Of a DNA stretch of 64,000 nucleotides, positions 41,748 to 50,508 are shown one piece after another. Within the stretch, counting starts at the first letter, position 1. Every line of letters begins with the position of its first letter. The DNA is from Gammaproteobacteria bacterium (GTDB lineage: Bacteria > Pseudomonadota > Gammaproteobacteria > Steroidobacterales > Foliamicaceae), in the NCBI GenBank assembly GCA_009844425.1, contig VYBN01000034.1, positions 149,908 through 213,907 on the forward strand, in the 5' to 3' direction. Under the pieces are notes generated by a model, which was given only the letters and a program-made list of their open reading frames with translations, was not told the DNA's origin and searched no databases. Both the position numbers and the translations under genes were made by a program.

Positions 41748-43460
41748 ATGCGTGTGCCAAGCATTGTTTTGCTCTGCCTTCTGGGGTCCGCCTGTGGCGA
41801 AGTGGACGAGGACGCCATTCAGTCGTGCGGTCCCGCGGCAACGGACGAGGCCCTGGCTTATGCGGACCAGGTCGCGCACCTGATTCGAGGCGAGGAGTTG
41901 CGGGCAGTGATCGCCGAACTGGCGAGCGATGACTACGAAGGCAGGGCGCCGGGCACCGCCGGCGACCTGAGAGCGCGGGAGTGGATCGCGGCGCGACTCG
42001 CGGAGGCGAATATCGCGCCGGGCGCGGACCAGGGCTATGAGCAGCCGTTCGAGCTGGTGTCCGTCACGACCGAACTGCCGGCCGCCTGGCCGTTTTCCAC
42101 CGGCGTTTCCATTTCGCCGGGCGCCGAATTTGTCGCCAACGTGGGCAATCAATCCTCCCTGGCTTCGCTCGCCGACGCCGAGCTCGTATTCGTAGGCTAC
42201 GGCATCCAGGCGCCCGAATACGAATGGGACGATTACAAGTCGCAGGACATGAGCGGCAAGGTGCTGGTGATGCTGAACAACGACCCCGAATGGGATCGCG
42301 GCCTGTTTGCCGGCGAGCGCCGCCTCTATTACGGGCGATGGACCTACAAGTACGAGATCGCCGCCCGCCTGGGAGCGGCCGGCGCGATCATCATTCACAC
42401 GACGCCTTCGGCGGGCTATCCCTGGCAGGTTGTCGAAACCTCGTGGACCGGCCCGCAGTACGAAATTCCGGCCGAAGGCGAGCCGCGTCTGGAAGTCGCC
42501 GCCTGGATCACCGAACCGGCGGCGAGAGCGTTGCTGGCCTCCGCCGGCCACGAACTGGGCGCGCTTGTGCAGTCGGCCCGCAGCCGTGACTTCGCGCCCG
42601 TGCCGCTGGGGATAAGCACGAGCCTCGAACTCGAGGCCGGCCTTGAGCGCGTGGAAACCGCCAACGTCCTGGGCGTACTGCCCGGATGCGACGAGAATCT
42701 CAAGAACGAGGCCGTGGTCGTGACCGCGCACCACGACCACCTGGGCAAAGGCGTCGCCGCTTCGGCGGGCGAGGACGTGATCTACAACGGCGCCTTCGAT
42801 AACGCGACGGGCGTGGCCGCGGTGCTTTCGCTGGCAAAGGCGCTGGCCGGATTGCCTTCTCCGCCGCGCCGCTCGATCGTGTTCGCGCTGGTAGGGGCGG
42901 AAGAGCAGGGGCTGCTCGGATCGGCCTACTACGCCCGGCATCCCACCTTTCATGCGGGGCGCATCGCAGCCAACGTCAACCTGGACGGCGTGAGCATCTG
43001 GGGCGAGGCGAGCGACATGATCTTCATCGGCCTGGGGAAGTCCTCGCTCGACCAGGTCGCTGCCGATGTGGCCTCGTACGTCGGAAGGACCCTGCAGGGC
43101 GACCAGTTTCCGGACCAGGGCTACTACTACCGGTCCGATCAATTCAGCTTTGCGAAGGTCGGCGTTCCGGGCGTCTACCTGGACGGCGGCGTCGAGATCA
43201 TCGGCAAGCCGGAAGGATGGGGCAGGATGCGGATCAATGCCTACATCACCAGGGACTACCATCAACCCAGCGATGAACTGACCGAGGACTGGGTATTCGA
43301 CGGTATGGTCGCGGACACGCGCTTCGGATTGCTGACCACCTACCTGATCGCCCAGGCGGACGAGATGCAGTCCTGGAACCCGGGAGACGAGTTTGCCGCC
43401 GCGCGCGCCGCGGCCCTGGCGGAGCTTGCATTGATTGAGGAGGCGCAGTCCGCTCCCTGA
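41748..43460 (+). CDS. M28-family zinc metallopeptidase, exported
   Basis: ATG 41748 has GAGGT 7 bp upstream and gives 570 residues. The N-terminus is a signal peptide (MRVPSIVLLCLLGSAC) with Cys at the end of a lipoprotein-like motif, though Gly at -3 is unusual. The middle carries a protease-associated insert (about 125-270). The catalytic region has the M28 zinc ligands: VVVTAHHDHLG, YNGAFDNATGVAAV, LVGAEEQGLLGSAYYA, and the final DYHQPSDE. It probably removes N-terminal amino acids from peptides in the periplasm. It follows recG directly and may be cotranscribed. Confidence 0.9.
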   Translation: MRVPSIVLLCLLGSACGEVDEDAIQSCGPAATDEALAYADQVAHLIRGEELRAVIAELASDDYEGRAPGTAGDLRAREWIAARLAEANIAPGADQGYEQPFELVSVTTELPAAWPFSTGVSISPGAEFVANVGNQSSLASLADAELVFVGYGIQAPEYEWDDYKSQDMSGKVLVMLNNDPEWDRGLFAGERRLYYGRWTYKYEIAARLGAAGAIIIHTTPSAGYPWQVVETSWTGPQYEIPAEGEPRLEVAAWITEPAARALLASAGHELGALVQSARSRDFAPVPLGISTSLELEAGLERVETANVLGVLPGCDENLKNEAVVVTAHHDHLGKGVAASAGEDVIYNGAFDNATGVAAVLSLAKALAGLPSPPRRSIVFALVGAEEQGLLGSAYYARHPTFHAGRIAANVNLDGVSIWGEASDMIFIGLGKSSLDQVAADVASYVGRTLQGDQFPDQGYYYRSDQFSFAKVGVPGVYLDGGVEIIGKPEGWGRMRINAYITRDYHQPSDELTEDWVFDGMVADTRFGLLTTYLIAQADEMQSWNPGDEFAAARAAALAELALIEEAQSAP

Positions 43461-43618
43461 CGGGAGTCAACCCAGACTGGCGCAGTATCTTGAGTATGCA
43501 AGAGACATTGCGGGAAAATTGAACGCATTCGCGCGCTTAATCCCGCCAAGACGCTAATATTGTCCCAACGCAGTTGATTTGGGGTAGCGCACGCGAAGAG
43601 AAAGCGCGAAGCTATGCC

Positions 43619-44608
43619 ATGGAAAGAAAAGTCGGCCCCCTCCAGCTTCATCCGCAGGTTCCGTTCCTGTACGAGATGGTAATTTCGTTTATGGAGTCGG
43701 CCAGGGTAACTCTCGATCCTGTTCTGCAGGATATCGACGGTTATCGGGAACTGGAACTTGAAAAGGACGGTAGGCCCGCCGCTCCCGATCACGTCGTGCA
43801 CAAATTTGCGGAACTCCCGAACGGCATGGCGGTGCATCATATCGGCGCGTGTCTGTCTGCGACGACGAATCTCGGTCTGGCCTATGTGCATGCGCTCCGT
43901 CTTCTGAGCTTTCTCACTCGGAATGAGGATTCGCTTCCAGTCAATGCAGCCAAGCCCCATCTCGCCAGGTTGTTCGATGCCCTTCCTACCACTACGCGCG
44001 ATGCGTTATGCAAGGTGTACGAAGAGGTGGGCGCCCACGATATTGAAATTGAATTGAGCGTTGGCGGTTTCGCGGGCGAGGCCAGAGAGGATTCCAAGTC
44101 CTACGGTCGAGACTTTCGCTCGGCGCTTGCCTATTGGCAGTCGCGTGGGATGTTGCAGGATAGCCACCTTTCGTTTTCGGGGAAGAATCGCGCATCCGTT
44201 GTGCGCGTCTTTATTCCATTGAGATCTGTGCTCGTGCTGGACCGCATCCTGGCTCAGCAGATAGCGCCAACGCTTGGCCTGGAGTACAGGACCATGGACC
44301 AAGAAATGTCGAGTCGTACCGAAGATCCTCAACTAATGTGGGACGGGGAAATGATCTCTGTGTCGCTACCCGACAAGTTGGGACGAATCCTGGAGGCCCG
44401 ATGGAATCCGACCGTCACGTCCGTCATTCGAATCAGAGCTTCCGGCACGGAAACGTGGGGTCCCGGGTTCGAGACACCTTTCAACCAATGCTCTTTCGTG
44501 GATCTCAAACCCGATTCCGAATACGAGGTCCAGGTGACGCATAAGAACGATGTTGGCGAGAGTGAACCTGTGATTACCTCGATCACTACCGGTCCGAGTG
44601 CAGAATAG
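43619..44608 (+). CDS. Unknown protein with C-terminal fibronectin type III-like domain
   Basis: ATG 43619 (MERKVGPLQLHPQVPFLYEM) is chosen over an upstream ATG at 43574 that begins in unstructured sequence; 329 residues. The N-terminal two-thirds match no family known to me and contain an all-helical stretch (LYEMVISFMESARVTLDPVL) and a possible hydrophilic core. Residues about 255-325 read as a fibronectin III-like beta-sandwich (ARWNPTVTSVIRIRASGTETWG; LKPDSEYEVQVTHKNDVGES). No signal peptide is seen. Two genes follow at 2 and 13 bp, so it leads a three-gene operon. Base composition is less GC-rich than the surroundings. Confidence 0.55.
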   Translation: MERKVGPLQLHPQVPFLYEMVISFMESARVTLDPVLQDIDGYRELELEKDGRPAAPDHVVHKFAELPNGMAVHHIGACLSATTNLGLAYVHALRLLSFLTRNEDSLPVNAAKPHLARLFDALPTTTRDALCKVYEEVGAHDIEIELSVGGFAGEAREDSKSYGRDFRSALAYWQSRGMLQDSHLSFSGKNRASVVRVFIPLRSVLVLDRILAQQIAPTLGLEYRTMDQEMSSRTEDPQLMWDGEMISVSLPDKLGRILEARWNPTVTSVIRIRASGTETWGPGFETPFNQCSFVDLKPDSEYEVQVTHKNDVGESEPVITSITTGPSAE

Positions 44609-44610
44609 CG

Positions 44611-45270
44611 ATGTCAGCTCTGCCCAATAAAATGGCCACACTGCGCTCTCTGCCTACCCCCGTCGAAGAGATCCAAACTCTCGGGGAAGTAGCACCGGGC
44701 ACCTACGGAATCGCGAGTATGCCTAAGGAATCCGGCATATCGGGCGTCAGCTTGTCCGATCGGGCGAGCATTCAGCGCGAGATCCGAATTGATCGCCTAT
44801 CAACCCAATTTTCGTGGCGCGGTCTACCGCCCATCTCAACAGCAGTTCGCATGCACAGTAGCCATGAGCCGAGTCGTTGGACTGAATTTGCCTCAGAAGC
44901 CGAGCTAAAGCTCCGCCAGGAACTTCTCTCCTATGTGCACCTGGAAGACAACTGGGACGGAGACGGCGCCAAGGCGCCATCAATTGATGCGGTTAACGAC
45001 GCATTGAAGTTTCTCAAGGGTAGGCCGGCCGACATTCCGCTACCGCATCCGGAAGAAGGCTCGGATGGGGATGTCGGCGTGTACTGGGATAACGGGAATG
45101 CACAGGTATTCGCCGAGGTTTCCTTTGACGGCGAAGGCAGCTGTGCATATTTCGCCGTTCAAGGGATGCCGGGCGCCGTCATCCAAGAGTGCGGTGATGA
45201 TGGTTTGGACGTTGCCAGCCCGTGGCCGGAAGATCTACTGCGAATTCTGCGCGCGCAAGATTCTGCCTGA
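44611..45270 (+). CDS. Hypothetical protein, middle gene of small operon
   Basis: A 219-residue soluble protein starting 2 bp after the preceding stop. It has no signal peptide, TM or recognised catalytic motif. A helix-rich segment ELKLRQELLSYVHLEDNWDG is followed by an acidic C-terminal half (VYWDNGNAQVFAEVSFDGEG) that looks like a small beta-sheet domain. It is not recognised. Co-translation with its neighbours suggests a shared function, possibly with the adjoining restriction-modification gene, though that lies on the opposite strand. Confidence 0.5.
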   Translation: MSALPNKMATLRSLPTPVEEIQTLGEVAPGTYGIASMPKESGISGVSLSDRASIQREIRIDRLSTQFSWRGLPPISTAVRMHSSHEPSRWTEFASEAELKLRQELLSYVHLEDNWDGDGAKAPSIDAVNDALKFLKGRPADIPLPHPEEGSDGDVGVYWDNGNAQVFAEVSFDGEGSCAYFAVQGMPGAVIQECGDDGLDVASPWPEDLLRILRAQDSA

Positions 45271-45283
45271 TACTTGAATTGCC

Positions 45284-45838
45284 ATGCCGTGCAGCTGTAT
45301 GGAGCTGGAGGCCCAGCATGGCCAGGGCGACTGCAAGTGTGAGCATTACCGAGAGAAATTTCCCGATTGTGCTTGTGAGCGCGAATCGGTCAGCACGCAC
45401 TCGCCGGGGCCAGTGGCAAATGGTGAAGTGCTCGTTCGATCTATATTCCGACGACAGCTGATCGACCCGAATGGCCGAATGAAGCCCGTGTACTTTCGCC
45501 GTGACCCTGAATCCAGAGGGTTTTCCGTGGATCGTGTGCTTCTGATGGGTGCCGCACCCTTGAAGTCAAGCAAACTCAACGATGTCAAATACGATGGCTA
45601 TTTACAGTTCATTGCTACTTGCGCCAAGGATGTGAGAGCTTTGCTTGAATCCGAGAAACGACTGTTCTGCATCTACGATTCGGGTACCGTCGAGAACAAA
45701 TTTCACGCTGACATTTGCCAGAATCTGCGTGTTGAACCAGGTACGCCACACCGAAAAGATCGCATGATGAAAATTGCCTGGACGCTCAGGAGCGCTTTCA
45801 GTGCGCCACAGTCCGCGCCTCCCACCTCGTTAACCTGA
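45284..45838 (+). CDS. Hypothetical protein with three CxC pairs
   Basis: A 184-residue protein beginning MPCSCMELEAQHGQGDCKCE, with Cys at 3, 5, 17, 19, 29 and 31 as three C-x-C pairs that could bind zinc or an Fe-S cluster. The rest is charged (IFRRQLIDPNGRMKPVYFRR; KSSKLNDVKYDGYLQF) and shows no known domain. The start lies 13 bp after the previous gene and a modest site precedes it. It converges with the restriction-modification gene, 37 bp away. Function unknown. Confidence 0.45.
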   Translation: MPCSCMELEAQHGQGDCKCEHYREKFPDCACERESVSTHSPGPVANGEVLVRSIFRRQLIDPNGRMKPVYFRRDPESRGFSVDRVLLMGAAPLKSSKLNDVKYDGYLQFIATCAKDVRALLESEKRLFCIYDSGTVENKFHADICQNLRVEPGTPHRKDRMMKIAWTLRSAFSAPQSAPPTSLT

Positions 45839-45875
45839 TACATCGGTGTGCAGGGGGCGCAGTCGCCGCCAGATG

Positions 45876-48800
45876 TCACAATTCAATGTCGGCATCCGGT
45901 TTGCCAGCGGCCAGCGCGCTTTGCCAGGCGAGGCATAGGTCGCGTGAGCGGTAGCGGCCCCAAGCCTTTTCCTCTTCGCGCTTGACAATGGGGAAGGTTG
46001 AGTAGATGTAGCTTATGTCGTCGCGGTCGGTAACTCCGTAGAGGTGGAAATAGAGCGCGTCGAGTTTCGCGCGTAGGCGAAGCCGCCGGTCCGCGTCCCA
46101 AGTGAACGGCGGCAACACTTCGCCGGCCTCGTCCAAGTGGCCCATGTCGCGGGCGAACGGCGCCATGTCATGAGCCGTGTAGGTAAGTTCCAGTACAGCC
46201 TCGCGCACGATCTCCGCCGCCGTCTTTGGTCCGAAGCGTACCTCCTCGTAACGCTTACGTGGCACAGCGGGAAGTTGCTCGACGATGTACCAATTGAGAT
46301 GTGTGCTTTGCGCCTTTTGACGGGCGACGAAATCGCACACAATGGCCCCGAGATTGGCCAATAACATGGAGCGGCTGGACTGAACACCCTCTAAAGGGTC
46401 CATGAGTATGGTCGGCGCGGTATTACCGAGGCCGACGAATGGCACTGCAGCAGCAATCATCGTCCGAGCATCCGTCGCACGGGCGATGTCCCGAAATGCG
46501 ATGGTCCAATCGAGGCCGTCTGGGAACGATATTGCTTCCGCGGGCACCCAGTATCGCGGTGTTGGCAAGAAGGAGGGGTCGGTCTTCTGTTCGGGGTCGA
46601 TATCGCCGCTGAGTGCGGGATTGTGGAGGTTCCGTTGGTTCATCTTGACCGAGGCGGCGCGGTGGTCGAACTGATGGATCATGCGCCCAACGTAGAGGGG
46701 CACCCATTCGCCCGAAGGGCTGTTGAAGCGGTTGCCGCTTATGGGCCACGCGCTTTCTTTCTCTTCCAATTCCGCACGGGTGCGGAACAGGTGAGAGTCG
46801 TTGGTCATGTCGAACATCCGCAGGTATTTGACCGGCCACGCCTTGACGGCTTTGCCCGAGGAGCGATCCACGAGCACAGGCAAGCGCTCGTAAATCGCTT
46901 TCGTCAGCTCAGCGTCGCGTCGGGTACGGAATATCGGTGCTGTGCCTGTGTTCGGGTTGACGCGTGCGAATTCCTCCGCTGTCAGTGGGAAACAGCGTTC
47001 GGGATCATGGCGTTCCGCGATATCCTGAAGGAAAAAGGCGCACTGCGCGGGATCGGGAAGCGGAGAGGGGGATGCGAGGAAAGCGCAGAATTTGAACCGG
47101 CTGTCAACGTCGGGAAAGAAGGGTGGGGCGTTATAGCGCGTGCGCCGGTTCTCAAAGTCGAATAGCGCGTTCAGTCTCCCTTCGGTGGCGACGCCTTTGA
47201 AGAACCGCGCGGCGGTCTTGTCCGAAGCAATGCCGGACGGCACCAGTAGCCCTACCATGCCGTCGGGCTTCACCAATGTCATCGCGCGCTCGACGAACAG
47301 GGAATAGAGATTTACATCGCCACCGGACAGCAAAGGGTAGTCACCTCCCTTGCGCGCCATGCGAAGTGCACTGACAGCGTTTTCGCTGGCCCGCGCATAG
47401 TCTTCAGCGAGTGGGTCTCCCGCTTCCTCCAGTTCGGCGATCATTCGCTTGCGGTCGGCGGCGCGCGGAGCCATGGCGACGTCCGGGCGGCGTGCTGCGA
47501 ACCACTCGACTTGCTGGAGCTTCATTCGGTCCCAGGGCGGATTGCCGATGACCGCGTCGAAGCCGCCGTGCAACTCGGTCTTCTCCCAATCTGACCAGAC
47601 GCCGGGGAACGCAACCTGCCAGTTCAGAAAGCGCTCGCTTTCGACAAGCGTCCGCGCTTTGTGCAGTAGAGACGCGAAACGCTCCGCGTAATCAGTTGTC
47701 GTAGAGTCGGGGGTGTTTCCTTGAGCAATATCGATAGGATCGCCCAGTCCTCCGGTCAGTCAGGCTCGGTACGCGTTTCGGTCATTGCCGGCACGCAGGT
47801 TGAGCCAGTCGAAGGCATGGAGCAGGGACAGGAACGCGTTAAGCGGAGCCGTCATTTCGGAAATTTCCGCAAAGATGTCGGCCGAGCGATGCGCCTCGGC
47901 GATCTCGGCATCGGTCAGTCCCTCAATGATCTGCATGGGCGCTGCCGCGCGGGTTGCCCGCTTTAGCGGACCCTCAAGCAGGAGTGCGCCCTCACTTTCC
48001 GCGGTGTCGATGGCGGGCCGCACCCAGGCGCCGAAAAGGCTGTCGCCGCAGCGCAGATGATGGTCCAGGAAACTGAGTGGCGCGCCCACCGTGAAGGTGT
48101 GCAGCCACAGCGAGACTTTGGCCAACTCCACCGCCATCGGGTTCTTGTCCACCCCGTACACGCATTGCTTCAGCACCATGCGCCGAATGATGTGCCGGTC
48201 GTCTAGTTGCGCCGGATCGAAGGTCCAGCCTCGCTCTTCGGCGTTGGCCATGATTGTGTTGCGGATCGAATCGATTCTCTCCGTCAATGGAGAAACGTAC
48301 CCGTCAACGAGCTCTTCCGCCTCGGCTATGGCCGCGATCACCTGATCAGCCAGTTGATCCACGAGGTTGACCAGGAAGTGCCCCGAGCCCATCGCGGGGT
48401 CGCAGACTTTCAGCTCGAGCAGCCGTTCTGCTGGATCAAGTGTCCTGAGGCGGCCCATTTGGCGGTGTTCCGGCAACTCGCCCGACCCCAGCCGTGATAC
48501 TTCGGTGTTGAAGGCATCCGTTCGCCCACGCGCCAGGGGCTCAAGCGTTTCTTCGACAATCAGGCCCACCAGATCATCCGGCGTGTAGAAGCTGCCCGAG
48601 TCCTTGCGCGCGAAAACGTTGGGGCGGATGATGACTTCGTCGTCCTGAAGAATGACTTCCATTTCCAGAAGCCGCTCGTAGATCGACCCGAGTTGCTGAA
48701 CGCCGAGATCTCGGTAGTTTATGTAACGCCGTCCGTCCGGCGTCCGCTCGAACGACAGCGCATCGAAGACGTCGGCCATCACCGCATCGCCGAGCCGAAC

Positions 48801-49958
48801 CCGCGTAAGTAATGGCGTGCGTGCCCTGTCGAACAGACCTCCGTTGTAGGGCGGCAAGCCAATCGAGGCGTCGCCGTGATCGATGGCGCGGCACAGATCG
48901 TCGAATGCTGACCAGTACCGCGCCGCCGTTTCCGAGAAAACGTCCCCTTGATCCATGCGTCGGCCGACTTCGCCGCGCACTTTTTCCCGCAGTGCATAGT
49001 CGTCGTACCGGCTGTCGCGAACCGGTAGAAGATCGCGATCTTCAGCGTAGAGGATGAACAATAGCCGGTACAGCAGGATGAGTGTTGCGTCGCGAACTTC
49101 GGACAATGGCGCATCCGGCTCCGCCGCCGCCAGCGCCTGGGCAAGGTCGGGGAAGACCTGCCCGAATACCAGATCGGACAGGCTGGCCGCGACCCTTTCC
49201 TGGTAGTAGCGGCCTTCCGCGATTGCGCGCTGATGGAAGGTCTGACCGTCCGTTGCGCCGGGAACAAAGGCCTCCCGTCGAAAAACCAGCGCAAACACCT
49301 TGAGCCAGTGTCGCCGGGCATCAGCCGGAAGTGCGAATAGCCCTTCGTTGTGTCCGGGAACATCCAGAATTGCTGCGAGATCGATCTCGAAGAATTGCTC
49401 GGAGACGGACCGCGCGCCGGCGTAGTACAAGCGCCAGTGCGCACCGTTGGTGAGAATGCCCCACCGGAGTTTGCCTGTGGTCAGGTCGTCTATGCGCCGG
49501 AGATAACGCAGCATTTGCGTGGACGGAGCGGACTCCTCGCCCCGTCGCCCGGAGCGGCGGTCAAGTGGTCTAAGCCACCGTTTTGACTCCACGGCTATTT
49601 CGCCATGTTCGTAGCGCGCCCAATCCTCGGCAACCTGATTGGCACGCTGCTTCGCGGCAGCGTCGGCGAAAAGCAGGCCGTCGGGCACGTCTTCGCGGCC
49701 GCGCGCCGAGAGATTCTGCTGTCGGAGACTCTCCGTCCAGCCGAGCCGTGTCAGCACCATCCAGATCAAATCGTCTTCGGTTTGACTTTCGTTGGGCGTA
49801 CGGTTTGTTGGAAAGCTGTCGAATACGCTATGCAGTGCGGCCTCAAGTTCGTCGATCTCGGCGTCCTGAATGGCGGACCAATCAGCAAGTTCTTTGATCG
49901 ACTCGCGAAGAAAGTCCTCGGCGAACAGGCTTCCCTGAAAGGGCCGGCCGGTCGTCAT
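45876..49958 (-). pseudogene. Type IIG (MmeI/Eco57I-like) restriction-methylation enzyme interrupted by one in-frame TGA
   Basis: A single minus-strand frame of 1361 codons, broken only by TGA at 47762-47760 and in phase on both sides. The ATG at 49958 overlaps the upstream adenosyltransferase stop (ATGA). The N-terminal region carries a nuclease-like E-x-K (GEIAVESKRWLRPLD). The methyltransferase has motif X/entry GSFYTPDDLVGLIVEET, motif I CDPAMGSGHFLV and motif IV NPPW (in the second half), then a target-recognition region. Fused nuclease-methylase proteins cut and methylate DNA. The stop splits motif I from NPPW, so neither half should methylate alone. It may be a recent nonsense mutation, a suppressed stop or a sequencing error. 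Confidence 0.8.
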
Positions 49959-50503
49959 GTGCGGCGGCGACCGGTCCCGCGCCACTCGGTCTCGCTTTCG
50001 GCGAGCCGCCGGGCCAGGACGAACAGCAGGTCAGACAGGCGATTCAGGTACTTCAGCGACTCGGGATTCAGCCCCCCTTCCTCGTCCTGCAGGGCCCATA
50101 GCGAGCGTTCCGCGCGCCGGCACACTGCGCGGGCGAGGTGGCAGGCGGCCGCGGCCGGACCGCCCCCGGGCAGGATGAATTCCTTCAGTGGGGGCAGCTC
50201 GCGGTTGTGCTCGTCGATCGCGTTCTCCAGCGAGCGCACGTGTTCCGGTGACGTGGACTTCAACTCGTCCACGCACAGCTCCGCTCCGGTGTCGAACAGG
50301 CGTTGCTGAACGTCGCGCAGCAACTCGGCAATTTCGCCCGGCTGAATTTCCGCCAGCAACAGTCCCAGCGCCGCGTTCAGCTCATCCAGGTCGCCGAAGG
50401 CGGCGATGCGCGGATGATGCTTGCGGTACCGCCGCTTCGCGTCGATGCCCGTTTCGCCGGCATCGCCTGTTCGCGTGTAGATTTTCGAAAGGCGGTGTCC
50501 CAC
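49955..50503 (-). CDS. ATP:cob(I)alamin adenosyltransferase (PduO type)
   Basis: A 182-residue protein with the PduO-type signature: KIYTRTGDAGETGI near the N-terminus, FGDLDELNAALGLLLAE, and LPGGGPAAAACHLARAVCRRAERSL followed by YLNRLSDLLFVLARRLAE. It transfers adenosyl from ATP to cob(I)alamin. It starts 5 bp after the BtuB-like gene and is read from the same riboswitch-controlled transcript, a coherent pairing of uptake and activation of cobalamin. The restriction-modification gene overlaps its stop by 4 bp. Confidence 0.93.
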   Translation of the reverse strand: MGHRLSKIYTRTGDAGETGIDAKRRYRKHHPRIAAFGDLDELNAALGLLLAEIQPGEIAELLRDVQQRLFDTGAELCVDELKSTSPEHVRSLENAIDEHNRELPPLKEFILPGGGPAAAACHLARAVCRRAERSLWALQDEEGGLNPESLKYLNRLSDLLFVLARRLAESETEWRGTGRRRT

Positions 50504-50508
50504 GTCGC

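Noticed and set aside
47760..47762. In-frame TGA as selenocysteine
   Set aside because: No selenocysteine insertion hairpin was seen and the site is in a region of the restriction-modification protein with no redox role.
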